64,000 bases of DNA from Basidiobolus meristosporus CBS 931.73 (GCA_002104905.1 MCFE01000104.1:107031-171030); one strand, 5' to 3'; counted from the stretch's first letter, positions 45,025-56,760 are shown. The notes: generated by a model from the sequence alone, not told the origin. Made by a program: numbers and translations.

Positions 45025-46917
45025 TCAATACTCTGAGCCTTCTATCTCCTCGACCAGTAGATTGGCACTAGGCCACAGGCGAGAGTTATCCCGGATTGTC
45101 TGATCTTGGCATTCCAACTTGATGACGGCTCTGGGCGGTGGTGAGACGAGATGGAATGTGTATCGGTGCTTGTACTCTGGAACTGGGTTGTCAGTCTCGA
45201 TTCCATCAACTGCAACGCCCAATGTATCGATGAAGGCATAGACATCCTTTAAACCATGAGACGAGTGAGTTCAATCATCGGAGGATGGCGCTTGCGACTT
45301 ACCTCTACTTTCTCATCTCCTCGGAATCTACGGATGACCTTTGCTCCATTTGCCATTTTGAAACTCAACCGTGCGGTGTTGGGTTCGTCAGATGATGGCT
45401 CTTTAGGTATAGTAGTAGCTAAGTATTGTCTATATCGTAATCGATCCGCTTCGAATTTACTTCGTGCTTTTTCGCTTTCCTCGGCCTCCACTCTCTCTCG
45501 CTCCCTTTGTCTCCGCTTCTCTTCAGCTTGCCGCTCCTGTACAGAAGTCAGTTAGTGGATCCATATAAATGTAACACTAATCATAGATACCTTTTCTTGA
45601 TCCGCTAATAGGCTAAGTCTGTAGGCTTCATCCTGCTGTTCTCTGATAATTCTGCTAGCTTCTCGTTCTTGGTATTCTCTTTGGACGAATTGAAGCTCGG
45701 TGGATGTACGATGAAGTTGGTCAGTCAGCATATGTAATATCATCTCCGGAGTGACTGGTCCTGGTTATCTGAGGGTCTTAATATGTGTGAAAGAAAAAAA
45801 TTCAAGGCTGTTTACCTTGCAACTTGTCAATTAAAGACAGGCTAGGCGAGTTATCGGACACAAACTGGAAACCAAGCAGGCCAACAAATGGAAAGGCGGT
45901 AGCCTGTAATGTCTTGCTGACTTGGTATGCTTCAGATTCACTAGTATTTCCACCCCATACAATGATCCTGTGCTCGCGAAGAAATTCAACCAACTTAACC
46001 GAGGCCAGAGTGTTCCTGATTTATGTGTCAGCTCAAGAGAGGTCACCTTCAATTAGGACTTCACTCACCGACAAAATGTACGGTTTACTTCTGGTCCATC
46101 GGTTAAAAGGACCACAAGTAAGTATTTTGCCTCTTGTTTGGCACGAGACAGTGCCTTGATTGCACAATGAATAAGCCGCATGAATATTACCAGCTAGTCG
46201 TCCTAAGCTTACCTCTGAGTATCCACCCACGAAGAACTCGGGTCTTGCTCCACCATAATTCTCCTCAAATTCTTGAATAAACTCCAATGCCACTATACGT
46301 GAGTTTCCTATCTCATCTTGCGTAGACGTTTCATCGAGAGGCACAAGTGAGGAGTCTATATTGAATAGTCTCTGTAAATTTCTAGACTACTATTTACCAC
46401 GTTATTGCTGGTAAATAACTTACAAAGGAGGGTCATTAGGCCACCTAGAACACCCCAAACCAACGTTACCGGAAACGTTACAACTGTTGTGATAGAGGAG
46501 CTAAGCGACTTTGGGAGTGGTGAGTTTTGTTCGCTGATAGAGCCCTTTACAGGCGTTTACAAAAGTTAACCATACTTCGGTAATATCCGACCTATTGCGT
46601 GACGAGGACGTTTCATAATAAGAGTTGTTACGGTGCTCTTCACCATCGAGAAATTCACTGATCGCTTTCTGCAAAAATGAGGTTCAGATGGTTGAGGACA
46701 GAATCTAGCCGAGCGTAGTTTTGGAATTTACTTCAATCTCCCAATTATTTTGACTTAGCAGCGCCACAGCATTCTCACAGTCATCGTTGCTTGTGACAGC
46801 CTAAAATAGCCCAATAACAATTTAGACTTGTAAAAATTCACTTTCGAGGTAAATACATACCCGGAATTGTAGTAAAATCTGCTCCTGTGCAGTGGACAAA
46901 GCTTGTGAATTACTCAT
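45025..46917 (-). CDS. UBX protein of the FAF2/UBXD8/Ubx2 type
   Basis: About eight exons from ATG 46917 (MSNSQALSTAQEQILLQFR) to TGA 45027-45025. Domains in order: UBA-like N-terminus (ENAVALLSQNNWEIEKAISE), a hydrophobic hairpin (TTVVTFPVTLVWGVLGGLM, encoded around 46440-46500) that could insert into ER or lipid-droplet membrane, a UAS thioredoxin-like domain (VKLVEFLREHRIIVWGGNT, FPFVGLLGFQ), a long coiled coil (RTSTELQFVQREYQEREASR) and a C-terminal UBX domain (RLSFKMANGAKVIRRFRGDE, YRQYLATTIP upstream). UBX recruits p97/Cdc48. FAF2/Ubx2 proteins act in ER-associated degradation and lipid-droplet turnover. Context gives no further clue. Confidence 0.9.
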
Positions 46918-47153
46918 GAACGAAAGCCAAGTTGGGGATTTCTCTATACGTGAGTTATATAGTAGCAATCCCAAGCTAGATATGGCTGAGACAGTCTCAT
47001 GGATTTGGTGATTATCGTGTGTAAAAGATTTCCTGATCTTGGTCGAATCGGTGACTACGATTTCCAAGGTAAAATTAAGCTTCGGAAAATTTGGGGATGG
47101 ATCAAATATTACATTGGAATTTTAGCAATTTTATTATATAATCTTACACCGAC

Positions 47154-47681
47154 TTAGCTATAATCGCCGGGTATAACAGTCTGACATCCTTCAGTGCTAA
47201 GCCCCATATTGCAATCGTCTTTCTCATTGCAGCAGCGAATGCAGTAATCTCCAACATCAGGTTCGATGAGACTGACGAAGTACGTGTAGCCGTCGCATCC
47301 GGACTCTGGTGGGGCTCCTCTATTATCAAATTGACCGCCACCATCACTGCGGGACATGTTATATGCTTCAGGATTCATCTTACCAGTCACTTGAACAAAG
47401 GTACTTGTTTGGTTGAAATGCGCCGTTTGAACGAATCCCTCTGGGAGTGCAAGTGCTTTGGGTGCTACTGGGTTCGGTTTCGTGCAAAATACCACCGCAT
47501 CATGTTCATGCTCACCAATGATCATTGCTGGCTCAGGAGGTAAGAAAAGGCAGAAATCGGTAGCATTGTTCACGACAGTGAGGTGGTTGATGCTAGGATC
47601 GCCGACTGTGATGGGTTTACCAACAACCGAGGATGCAGATAGTAGTACGCTAACTAACGAGGCCAAGCTTTTGATGTACAT
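47154..47681 (-). CDS. Secreted eight-cysteine protein, paralog 1
   Basis: 175 residues, single exon, opposite in orientation to the two other paralogs. MYIKSLASLVSVLLSASSVV is a signal peptide with likely cleavage before KPITVGD. Mature protein: DFCLFLPPEP, IGEHEHDAVVFCTKP, FVQVTGKMNPEAYNM, GGGQFDNRGAPPESGCDGYT, YFVSLIEPDVGDYCIRCCNE, KDDCNMGLSTEGCQTVIPGD. Eight cysteines suggest four disulfides. A TATAAATA motif at 47734-47741 (minus strand) lies ~55 bp before the ATG. The family occurs in many fungi as secreted proteins of unknown role. Subtelomeric clustering fits a variable, surface-exposed or secreted family. Confidence 0.88.
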   Translation of the reverse strand: MYIKSLASLVSVLLSASSVVGKPITVGDPSINHLTVVNNATDFCLFLPPEPAMIIGEHEHDAVVFCTKPNPVAPKALALPEGFVQTAHFNQTSTFVQVTGKMNPEAYNMSRSDGGGQFDNRGAPPESGCDGYTYFVSLIEPDVGDYCIRCCNEKDDCNMGLSTEGCQTVIPGDYS

Positions 47682-47733
47682 CTCGAGTGGAGTTACTTGA
47701 ATGTGGAATGCCTTTACCTTGGACGTCGGTTGG

Positions 47734-47741
47734 TATTTATA
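47734..47741 (-). promoter_or_regulatory. TATA box of secreted paralog 1
   Basis: TATAAATA on the minus strand, 53-60 bp upstream of the ATG at 47681. Confidence 0.6.
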
Positions 47742-48528
47742 AAAAGTCTCCACCAATGAAAGCGTGGAGCCTTTGAGAACATGTCTAAATTGTCTAGTCC
47801 GAATACAGTAGACCACATGCATAGTCCGAATACATCTTTTGTGACGCGTACGATCAGGAGATAACTGTGAAAACGAATTTCGGCTCAGACTAGCTGACCA
47901 ACACTCCGATTGCTTAAGTGGCAGCTGTAGTCCCGATTCAGCTGTGAATGCATATATAGTAATGTCTCGATATACACATCAGACAACCAGGTCCAAAATG
48001 ACTCCAACACCGCTTTCTTGGCAAAAGTGCGAGTTTCCTAAAAGGGTTTCCATTAAATTCCATAGTTTCTGCGTTTCGATATACTGTGGGAATATCTCCT
48101 GCTCATGATGTAGGATAAAGAGGTTGCCAGAATTGGTTGCCAGGATTGGATAGTGCATTCAAACTTGGAGTCATGTCTTGGTTTCCGGAGAAACTTCGTC
48201 ATCTGCCGAATTTGCCGTAATTGATTCAAACAGTCAATACGTTCATATGCACAGTCGATCGCAGCTGGATTTTGAATGAAAATCATGTCGAACCTTGGAT
48301 TACGCCATGAGTGATACATTGACAGATTCGGGTTGACGCCAAAGTGTCACACATATCGAGCTACTGAGGGTGCTCATAGATACACTCCCATCAGTGGTCA
48401 CGTAACGATGATGACTGTTTAGGTGATATGGGCGCTTTAGCGTGGTTGATTATGTACCAAACCATTATCCATAATTGGTAAAAACGAGAGATGTCTTTAT
48501 CTGCTGTTGTTCAATAGGATGTGTGCCT

Positions 48529-48726
48529 TAGCAATATGAGGCGGTTCTATCAATACACAGCCCGTTAATAATACTTACAAATACCAAAATGTCGTAGGAA
48601 TGGAACCAAAATATCATTCACACCAGCTAGCAATATGAGGCAGTTCTATCAATACACAGCCCGTTAATAATACTTACAAATACCAAAATGTCGTAGGAAT
48701 GGAACCAAAGTGTCATTCCCACCAGC
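48529..48726. repeat. 99-bp tandem duplication
   Basis: Two adjacent copies, 48529-48627 and 48628-48726, with about four differences (for example GAGGCGGTTC versus GAGGCAGTTC). Confidence 0.9.
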
Positions 48727-49025
48727 TGTTTTGGAAATAAAAGCATGCTGTGGCTTCATAATCGAACAGTAATTGCCACCCATTGGTGGCTAAAAATGGA
48801 TTAGCTCAGCCCTGGAATAGATGAGCATCATAATTGCCTAACAACTGCCGTCGATAATGCCAACATGTTATTATATGTGCATTAGAGATCAAATCATAAA
48901 CATGACATCAGTGTTCAACTAATCCATTAAAGGTTGCTAGAAGTTATTAATAGCATTTTCACAAACTAAGCTTAACACTGTAGAACAGACACTCGTCGTT
49001 ACATCCATCGATAAGCTCTGCAGAG

Positions 49026-49033
49026 TATAAAAA
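49026..49033 (+). promoter_or_regulatory. TATA box of secreted paralog 2
   Basis: TATAAAAA, 53-60 bp upstream of the ATG at 49086. Confidence 0.65.
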
Positions 49034-49085
49034 CCACCGTCCGCGGCCTCCATGAGTATCGATTCAAGCACTCACAACCACCAAA

Positions 49086-49613
49086 ATGTTCAGTAAAAGA
49101 CTCGCCTCCGTTGTTGTCGCTCTGTCCGCCATCTGTTCTGTTACCAGCAAGCCAATTTCTGTCGGGGATCCAAGTATCAACCATCTTACAGTTGTGAACA
49201 GCGCAACGGATTTCTGTCTTTTTCTGCCCCCAAAGCCCGGTATGGTCATTGGTGAGCATGAACACGACGCTGTTGTGTTCTGCCTAAAGCCCAATGCCAA
49301 GGCTCCCAAGGCCCAAATGTTCCCCAAGGGATTTATCAAGAGCGCTCACGCCAAGAAGACCAGTTCCTACGTTCAAGTTACTGGACAAATGAATCCTAGT
49401 GCTTATAAGCTCTCACGAAAGGATGGGGGAGGGCAGTTTGATAACCGTGGAGCACCTCCCAAGTCAGGCTGCAATGGCTACACTTATTTCGTAAGCTTGA
49501 TCGAGCCAGACAATGGCAACTACTGTATCCGTTGCTGCAACGAGAAAAATGACTGTAATATGGGCCTTAGCACCGAAGGCTGCGAGACAGTCATTCCTGG
49601 TGATTATAGCTAG
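49086..49613 (+). CDS. Secreted eight-cysteine protein, paralog 2
   Basis: 175 residues, single exon. Signal peptide MFSKRLASVVVALSAICSVT, cleaved before KPISVGD. The same eight-cysteine pattern as paralog 1 (FCLFLPP, VVFCLKP, KSGCNGYTYFVSLIEPD, YCIRCCNEKNDCNMG, EGCETVIPGDYS). Compared with its sisters it is much more Lys-rich in the middle (PNAKAPKAQMFPKGFIKSAH), so the mature protein is more basic. Strong TATA upstream. Function unknown. Confidence 0.9.
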   Translation: MFSKRLASVVVALSAICSVTSKPISVGDPSINHLTVVNSATDFCLFLPPKPGMVIGEHEHDAVVFCLKPNAKAPKAQMFPKGFIKSAHAKKTSSYVQVTGQMNPSAYKLSRKDGGGQFDNRGAPPKSGCNGYTYFVSLIEPDNGNYCIRCCNEKNDCNMGLSTEGCETVIPGDYS

Positions 49614-49958
49614 ATGGCTATTACCAGATGTAGGATTTTGAAATGATTTTGTTCGTATTTTTGTAAGAAGCAATAAAACCTCCCACCCCTGTAAAACAAT
49701 ACAACCTCACTCCATCAATAATATTCCAGAGCCATTCTTACCTAATATTAATAATCGGTCCACCCAATGATCCATGCCCATTAGCGCCTGGATATCCCGT
49801 CAATTCATTTAAAATTAATGTACTCGTTGAGAACTGATTCGCTTGGCTCTGATCGGGCGGAACTTGGTAAAATAAGGTTTCCATACCATGGTTTCCCATA
49901 CCACTGGTTCTCCACTATAAAACCTCGGTCAAGGATGCTGCTCAACACGAAATTCATC
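49614..49958. other. Intergenic between paralogs 2 and 3
   Basis: 345 bp with the paralog 2 3' UTR (AATAAA at about 49670) and the paralog 3 promoter. Confidence 0.5.
49916..49922 (+). promoter_or_regulatory. TATA box of secreted paralog 3
   Basis: TATAAAA, 37-43 bp before the ATG at 49959. This spacing argues against using the earlier ATG at 49935, which lies only 13 bp after the box. Confidence 0.6.
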
Positions 49959-50477
49959 ATGCGTTGGCAATCAGTCACCACCATCCTCGCTAATCTATAT
50001 TTAGTGGTTGGGAAACCAATTTCAGTCGGAGATTATAAGGTTAATCGCCTTACTGCCATAGACAACGCTGACAGTTTCTGCCTATTCCTTCCACCAGAGC
50101 CTGGCCTAACAATAGGCGAGCATGAAGATGACGCAGTAGTCTTTTGCACCAAATCGAATGCCGCTGCACCAAAGGCCAACCTTCTTCCCCAGGGATTCAT
50201 TCGGAGTGCTCATTTTAGTCAAACCAATTCGTACGTGCAAGTGACGGGGAAAATGAACCCCAGTGCGTATCAGCTATCCACTGGTGATGGTGGAGGTCAG
50301 TTTGATAACAGAGGTGCTCCTCCAAACTCTGGGTGCAACAACTATACCTACTTTGTCAGTTTAATCGAGCCAGACATAGGTACATATTGCATTCGCTGCT
50401 GTAACGAGAAAGATGACTGCAATATGGGACTTAGTACAGCGGGATGTGCTGCAGTGATTCCCGGAGATTATTCCTGA
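49959..50477 (+). CDS. Secreted eight-cysteine protein, paralog 3
   Basis: 172 residues from the ATG at 49959 (MRWQSVTTILANLYLVVGKP), a short signal peptide ending before KPISVGD; an upstream in-frame ATG at 49935 would sit too close to the TATA box. Same fold markers: SFCLFLPPEPGLTIGEHEDD, AVVFCTKSN, GGGQFDNRGAPPNSGCNNYT, YCIRCCNEKDDCNMGLSTAG. It is closer to paralog 1 than to paralog 2 in the acidic central part. The pair 2 and 3 is in direct tandem. Confidence 0.88.
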   Translation: MRWQSVTTILANLYLVVGKPISVGDYKVNRLTAIDNADSFCLFLPPEPGLTIGEHEDDAVVFCTKSNAAAPKANLLPQGFIRSAHFSQTNSYVQVTGKMNPSAYQLSTGDGGGQFDNRGAPPNSGCNNYTYFVSLIEPDIGTYCIRCCNEKDDCNMGLSTAGCAAVIPGDYS

Positions 50478-51246
50478 GATTGCTTACAATAGTGTGAAAC
50501 ACTGCAATTAATTCAACACCACTATATTCAATAAATCTATGCTATTTTATACACTGGAAACGATGTTATTATGTCCTAAAGAAATACGTTGAGTTGATAG
50601 ACCAACCATCGATAACGCTTTAACAATATTCCAAGCATTCAAAGGGCGTAAGTTTTCATCTTCAAGCGTTGTGTCATCACACGGGGGCATTATCCGCCAG
50701 ATTGTGAGCATGTTGGAAGTGAGTCAACAACCACGAACGTGACAAAAAATGGCTAAGCTGCGCTCAAGGTGTAATATAAATATGATCGCCGAAATACTTT
50801 TTACTACACTACGATACAATGTGGAGGGCAAAGATCAGTTTGATGTTCAAGAATGGAATTGTGCATTGTTGTATATTGATTGATAATATCAAGGAATAGT
50901 ATTTATTGATATAGTAATAGGAGGTGTGGAAAACATGGGCTTCTGAATGACTAGGAAAGCCTCTTGACTGAGAAAATTCCATACAAAACTCATCAATGAT
51001 GATTTATAAATACTCAGACTGACTATCGTGAAAAGAAATAGGGTAATGTGAGGTGAGCTCGTTTGCCATCTCATGAATCTCGACCCAATATAGGATTTAT
51101 ACTGTTGAAATCTACATAGCAATTCTAGATATTCCCAATTGACCATAAAAAAGCTATACAAGTAAGCTACGAAGTCGAGCTTGATTTTTTTTAGGTATAT
51201 ACAAAGCATGAAGTCCGTAACACGGTCAATATATTCCAAGGAAATA

Positions 51247-51312
51247 CCTATAATGTGCCTATAATGTGCCTATAATCTGCCTATAATGTGCCTATAATGT
51301 GCCTATAATGTG
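51247..51312. repeat. 11-bp tandem repeat
   Basis: Six copies of CCTATAATGTG, one with a single change. Confidence 0.9.
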
Positions 51313-52475
51313 AGGAAAGAGGATAGATAATTAATTTGGAAACATTTACATCATACCACATTCTTTGCATTAAATTAACAAGGTGCAACAATAATAAAGG
51401 AGAATGTGAAGAATGAGCCATCAGATTCAAACCTTTTACAATTTGGCTGGTGGAAGCACTGCTCAACCTTTGGCAGCCCTACCTGTCTGAGTAGATAAAT
51501 GCGTTACTGCAATCAGTTCATACTGAGCAAAAGCCCAACATCACAAAAATGATAAATAGGCGTGAATATTCATATACGTAATCCTATTCTTGGGATCAAT
51601 GGGTTTATATTGATGTAGTATAGTTCGAAATTGGAAATTTGATTATTGTTCTCAGATCAGCAAACGACTCGACCCGGGTTGCAATCCGGGTGAGCCTGGG
51701 TTGATTTAATCATTAGTGAGTAATGACTCCCATTTACATCATAAAGAAAACTAAATGTTATTTATAAAATAACAGGTAAAAGTTTCCTACTGAGAATTAA
51801 TGTTTTGGACGCCGATCTGACTGTAATTAAATTTGCCAGCTCTCTCTTCGGTATTATGGGATGGTAGTACTGAGCTATTTTGAGAACTCTTCTTTTGCGT
51901 CTGTTGATATTGTTGAATCTGATGAATAGCTTACAATATTCAAATACTCATGAGGTGAATATAGAATTACGGGTTATATATGCCTCGAACTATACTCTAT
52001 GAAATCTACTAATCCAGAGTATGAGGGAGAAGATACCTTATTTGTATATGAGTCTCTCTTGGTAGTACTATTCCCAAAGTCCTCTATACTATATGCTTGA
52101 CCAAGTGTTTAGTGATTGGTTGCTGAATAATACACAAGTATCTTGCAAGATCGACAATCATTCAAGATATTGTTTAATGTTTCTCCAATGTGAATTATAG
52201 GCACAAGATACCAGGATACCCTTTATCCTGAGGGCCTATTTAACTCTGTAACAGCTTGTCGTACAACAATCGAGAAACAGTGATCGATTCTTGAGGTAAG
52301 GGAGAAAGAAAGAGCTGCAAAATATATGAAGTACTTTGCTAATTTATACTGTCAACTACATTTTCGAGAGGTGCAGGTCTTGATGTCATTTGCCTAATTC
52401 GTGAAAGATCGACGAACGGTTCAAGATGGGTCTCTAACAGTCATGGTTTTATGATGGAGATCATCTGAACACAGA

Positions 52476-52479
52476 CAAC
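52476..52479. repeat. Target-site duplication, left (CAAC)
   Basis: Four bases matching 57321-57324 on the other side of the LTR element. Confidence 0.8.
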
Positions 52480-52789
52480 TGTTATGAATCGAGGGCAAGC
52501 GGAGGAGGACCGGAGGATGTCCAATACGAATCAGAGAGGTTATCTGAATAGTTGATGAACCGGTAAAAGGTTGATGCTTTATTGATAGTGTTCAAAGGAG
52601 TTTATATAGAGATAGCCTCGGAGGGAGAGCTTCCGATAACGTAGGGCAAGCTTCCAAAAGGAGGGTTCAAGATGTATTAAATAACGTGTGTATCACTGAG
52701 TGCGATTGATCGTCTGTGTGGAATTCCAGGTGTTCGATCAGTAGTGTTCAAGTGATCGGTAGTGACTAGTTAGGATTTAAATCATAACA
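52480..52789 (-). repeat. LTR (3' LTR of the element)
   Basis: 310 bp, begins TGTTATGA and ends TCATAACA (8-bp inverted ends). Base-for-base identical to the other LTR, with about 13 CpG sites. Confidence 0.97.
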
Positions 52790-52800
52790 TACTCCCACAC

Positions 52801-55800
52801 TTAAAGAGGTTCTTCTCCTGAAGAGTCCTGTCTATCGGACTTGTAATACCAGTATTTGGTTGGTGGTGTCATTGGGTTTTTTAGCTGTGCTTCCTTTAGT
52901 CGGTCTCTATGCACTAGGTCCTCCTTTACTTTACCTGACATGTCTGCGAGTTGAAATGTATTGAAGGGCATTTCTCTTGTGATAATAAAGGGTCCAACCC
53001 AATGTGGTTCTAGTTTTAGCCTACTTTCATTTCGGACTAATACAAGTTTTCCCAAAGTTAAGGGTTTTGTTACCACTGTTTTGTTGTACTGTTCTTTCAT
53101 CTTCTCTGCTTGTCGTTTTAAATTCTTGATGGCATCATGTCTTGCATGTCCTAATTCTTCCAGTTCCCTTGTTCTGAATTCTGCCAAGTCTTTTTGGTTC
53201 TTTAAGTCCCAGATGTATGGTGGTAAGGTATCACCTGGGATTCTTGGATGTGTACCATACACTAGGTAGAAGGGGGACTTTTGTGTTGCTGAATGGACTC
53301 TAATACGACAGGCAAAGAGTGCTTGATGTACAAATTCATCCCACTTATGTTTGGCTCCTTTGACATAAGTAGTCAGCATCTTCCCAAAGAGTCCATTGAA
53401 CCTCTCTGTGACCCCATTTGTTCTAGGGTGGTATGCTGATGTCTTCAAATGTCTAACCCCCATTATCTGAAGGTATTCTTTCAAGGTTTGTTCCAAAAAG
53501 TTTGCTCCTCTGTCAGACAGAATTTCACCTGGGCATCCAAACTGCATAAAGATTTCCAGGTAAAGGAATTTTGCAACATTTTTTGCAGTAGCTGCTGGCA
53601 TGGCTTTTGCTATACACCACTTAGTGGTATGGTCAATTGCAGTTATGATCCACTTGTTCCCTCTTGAAGTTTCAGGCAATATTCCAATGAAGTCAATTCC
53701 CCATCTGTAGAATGCTGGAACTGGAGTCAGTGGTTCTAATGGGGCATGTTCCTTGTTGTATGGTCTAGCCAGCTGGCACTCAGGGCAGGTCTTGAGGGTC
53801 TCAGCTATAAATTGTTTGAGTTTAGGCCACCAGGCTCTCCTTTTAGTTATTTCATAAGTTCCTTGGATGCCCAGATGTCCAAAGGCTTTATGATTCTTGA
53901 TTATCATGTCACCTCTGTATACAAATGGAATATATGGTACAGGCCCTATTTCTTCCATGTGTCTGTAAAGTACCTCGTCTTCACCATATGAGAAATTCTC
54001 TGCTTCTTTCTTAATCTTGACCCTTACTTCCTGTGATAAATCTTCTGGCATTGTCTGACTTGCCAAGTACTCTGGCATGTATTCTGGCCAGTCCAACTCA
54101 TGATCTACCATTGATATATGTTGCCTTGAGAGTGCATCAGCAACTGTATTCTTTGGCCCAGGGAGGTAGTGGATTTTAAAATCAAATTGTTGTAGTTCTT
54201 TATCTGAGATTATGTGACCAAGGTATTCAACTGATCTGGTGAGGAATTCACACTTAGGAAGTTGTGCATATAGCTTGTGCTTTTTTAGTATAGCCAGTAC
54301 TGTCTTCAAGTGCTTCATGTGGTCATCCATGCTGGTACTATAGATCAGAATGTCATCTAAGTAGACCAGGACAAATTTCTCTAAATATGGTTCCAGGATG
54401 CTATTCATGAGTGTCTGAAATGTTGCTGGGGCATTAGTCAGGCCAAAGCTCATCACAACAAACTCATAATGACCATATCTTGTGTTGAATGCTGTCTTAG
54501 AGGTGTCTTCAGGCTTAATTCTGATTTGGTGATATCCAGATGCCAGGTCTATTTTAGAGAATATCTTTGCCTTCCCCAGTTGGTCAAAGAGGGCATCAAT
54601 TCTTGGTAATGGGTAGGAATTTCTGACAGTGATTGCATTTAGGGCCCTGTAGTCCACACAGAACCGTAGCTTCCCATCCTTCTTTGGAGCAAAGAGTACT
54701 GGAGCTCCCCATGGTGATTTACTGGGTTTTATCCAGCCTTTAGCCAGGTAGTCCTTCAATGTTTCCTTCAAAGTCTCCATTTCCTTTGGGGAGAACTTAT
54801 ATGGGGCTCTGTTTCTTGGTTTATCATCTGTTACTTCTATGGCATGGTCAATCTCTCTGCTTGGGGGTAGTGCAGGGATTTCCTTGGGAAAAACCTCTTG
54901 AAACTCTGCTAACAAGGTCTTGAGCCTGTCATTTGTCACTTCTGTGGTCTCTTGGATTTTGGCAAAGGCTATCATGTGCAACAGTTTGGGATTCTGTCTG
55001 ATAGAGTGGGCAAACTGTTTCTTTGATATGGTGTGTTCTGGTGCATTGCCTTTGTCCAGGGTTGGTTTGGGTGACAGATGATATTTTGCATCATCCTTGT
55101 TGATTACAACTTCCTGAGTCTGCCAGTTTATGTCAGGATTGTGCTTTCTTAGCCAAGTTTGTCCCACATTGATTTCAAAGTTGGCTTGGGGTATGATAAT
55201 TGGGGAAATGGTGTCTTGGAAGTCCCTGATTTGTAAAGTCAAGGGTTCAGTCCTGCTGTTCACTATAATTGATTCCTTGGTGGCACAGAGGATGTGAATT
55301 GGGGGGCAAGGGATTGTTTGTAGCTTCATCTGATCAGCTACATCTTTTGAAATGTAGACATCAGTTGCTCCACTGTCAATGAGTACAGAGACACATTGGT
55401 TGTTGTTGAGAATCCCTGGGAGTTTCAGCATCTTTGGGGTAGTATATAAGCTCTGAGTCCTCTGATACTCCTTAACAAGGCTGATTGTGTGCTCCTCCTC
55501 CTTAGTGGAGAGTTGGAATACTCTTTGTAATGGCCTCTTTGGGCATTCATTGACTTTATGACCCTGTTCCTTGCAGTAAAAGCATAGTCCAAGCTTGAAG
55601 CATTCCTCTTTAGAAGGTCTTGGTGTGCTCTGCATAACATCTAGGTCCATAGGCTCCAGTGTGTGGGGGTAGTGTGCACCTTGTTCAGTGATTGGTTGAC
55701 TACCAATAGGTATGTGGTTATTGGCTTTGAGGCCTGTAGTAGTTCTTGAGTGACCAATTCTGTGGTTGACAGCCCTTCTGAAGTGTATGGCATCATATCT

Positions 55801-56613
55801 TTCTGCCAGTTCCATAGCCTCTACTAGGGTTTTGGGGTCTTTGTATTCAATTTCCCATCTAGTGTTGGATTTCAGGCCTCTTAGGTATTGCTCAAGTAGT
55901 TCAGTATCAGGCATGTTTTGAATTTCCATACTAAGCAAGTTAAACTGCTCATTGTACTCTTGAACAGACTTGGCTTGAAAGAGTTTGGACAGTTTTTCTC
56001 TTGCCATTCTATCAGCATTGATAGGTGTAAACCTCTTTCTCAATGCTTTAACAAAGTCAGCCCAGGAGGCTATGGGTGGAAAGATGCCCCTATTCATTCC
56101 TTGAATGTGAAGTTTCCACCACATGGTTGCTTCCTTTCTGAAAAGTGAACAGGCATAATGTACTTTGACTTCTTCAGAGTCATCTGAGAAGTATAGGTAC
56201 TGCTCTACTTCAAATATCCAAGTCTCTAGAGTGGCAGTGTGTCTTTTGCCTTCAAAGATGTTGGGTTTCTGAAGTTTCAGATTTGTTGCTCTATATTGTT
56301 TTGTGAAGTCCAGAGAGCCTTGCCCATCTTCTCCAAGATTCAAGGAATTGGGAGGCACCGCAGGTCTTACAGATGAGGCTTCACCCTCTCTCTGTATACC
56401 TTGACCAGTAAACCATGATCTCTGGGTGTTCACAAAATGTAAAGAGTCCAAGTCTGTCTGCCTACCCATTCTTGGGTCCAGACTAGGGAGGGCCGCAGGC
56501 TCAGTTGTGTGGGACTGTCCTTGACCGGCTAACTCAGCAACTTGTTGTTCAAGACTCTCAATATAGGCCAACATTTCTTCTGAAGAGCTAAATTTTGGCT
56601 TTTCTTCACTCAT
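52801..56613 (-). CDS. Gag-Pol polyprotein lacking RNase H
   Basis: 1270 codons in one frame. Gag with a retrotransposon gag domain (residues ~120-270) and a zinc knuckle [14 protein letters not shown] (~341-354). Protease with [13 protein letters not shown] (~409). RT with [20 protein letters not shown] and the YLDD catalytic box at ~749. At ~803 the conserved [10 protein letters not shown] jumps straight to [16 protein letters not shown], the very end of a normal RNase H; roughly 200 residues are missing, in frame. Integrase follows: HKAFGH...CPEC zinc site (~908-945), then D of WGIDFIG (~972), D of SDRGANF (~1036) and E of NGVTERFNG (~1071). No chromodomain at the end. As it lacks RNase H it is predicted unable to finish reverse transcription alone. 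Confidence 0.95.
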   Translation of the reverse strand: MSEEKPKFSSSEEMLAYIESLEQQVAELAGQGQSHTTEPAALPSLDPRMGRQTDLDSLHFVNTQRSWFTGQGIQREGEASSVRPAVPPNSLNLGEDGQGSLDFTKQYRATNLKLQKPNIFEGKRHTATLETWIFEVEQYLYFSDDSEEVKVHYACSLFRKEATMWWKLHIQGMNRGIFPPIASWADFVKALRKRFTPINADRMAREKLSKLFQAKSVQEYNEQFNLLSMEIQNMPDTELLEQYLRGLKSNTRWEIEYKDPKTLVEAMELAERYDAIHFRRAVNHRIGHSRTTTGLKANNHIPIGSQPITEQGAHYPHTLEPMDLDVMQSTPRPSKEECFKLGLCFYCKEQGHKVNECPKRPLQRVFQLSTKEEEHTISLVKEYQRTQSLYTTPKMLKLPGILNNNQCVSVLIDSGATDVYISKDVADQMKLQTIPCPPIHILCATKESIIVNSRTEPLTLQIRDFQDTISPIIIPQANFEINVGQTWLRKHNPDINWQTQEVVINKDDAKYHLSPKPTLDKGNAPEHTISKKQFAHSIRQNPKLLHMIAFAKIQETTEVTNDRLKTLLAEFQEVFPKEIPALPPSREIDHAIEVTDDKPRNRAPYKFSPKEMETLKETLKDYLAKGWIKPSKSPWGAPVLFAPKKDGKLRFCVDYRALNAITVRNSYPLPRIDALFDQLGKAKIFSKIDLASGYHQIRIKPEDTSKTAFNTRYGHYEFVVMSFGLTNAPATFQTLMNSILEPYLEKFVLVYLDDILIYSTSMDDHMKHLKTVLAILKKHKLYAQLPKCEFLTRSVEYLGHIISDKELQQFDFKIHYLPGPKNTVADALSRQHISMVDHELDWPEYMPEYLASQTMPEDLSQEVRVKIKKEAENFSYGEDEVLYRHMEEIGPVPYIPFVYRGDMIIKNHKAFGHLGIQGTYEITKRRAWWPKLKQFIAETLKTCPECQLARPYNKEHAPLEPLTPVPAFYRWGIDFIGILPETSRGNKWIITAIDHTTKWCIAKAMPAATAKNVAKFLYLEIFMQFGCPGEILSDRGANFLEQTLKEYLQIMGVRHLKTSAYHPRTNGVTERFNGLFGKMLTTYVKGAKHKWDEFVHQALFACRIRVHSATQKSPFYLVYGTHPRIPGDTLPPYIWDLKNQKDLAEFRTRELEELGHARHDAIKNLKRQAEKMKEQYNKTVVTKPLTLGKLVLVRNESRLKLEPHWVGPFIITREMPFNTFQLADMSGKVKEDLVHRDRLKEAQLKNPMTPPTKYWYYKSDRQDSSGEEPL

Positions 56614-56760
56614 TTTGTTTTTGGGTATTGTTTGATTTGCGGTAGGCGGGTGTGTTTACCAAGGGGGCTGGTTCTCTGGCAGAATTGACTGGGTACTGTT
56701 TTTTTTCTTTTTTTGAGTGAAACGGAGGGTTTCTCTGGGAGGTTGGGAGGGTCTCGGGCA

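Larger units (their letters stand above)
47682..49085. other. Intergenic region between paralogs 1 and 2
   Basis: 1.4 kb; holds TATA-bearing promoters for both divergent paralogs and a 99-bp tandem duplication. A further TATA-like sequence followed by an ATG near 47998 could be a relic promoter of a lost fourth copy, but no homologous coding sequence follows. Confidence 0.5.
50478..52479. other. Subtelomeric gene-free region
   Basis: 2.0 kb of AT-rich DNA between the secreted cluster and the LTR element. Holds an 11-bp tandem repeat and a GC-rich snippet near 51670-51710 (CCCGG...CCGGG) that resembles a tRNA T-arm but lacks a full cloverleaf. No gene is seen. Confidence 0.5.

Noticed and set aside
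51661-51715. GC-rich CCCGG...CCGGG stem with GGTTGCAATCC, resembling a tRNA T-arm
   Set aside because: No matching acceptor, D arm or anticodon stem could be found upstream, so no tRNA call.
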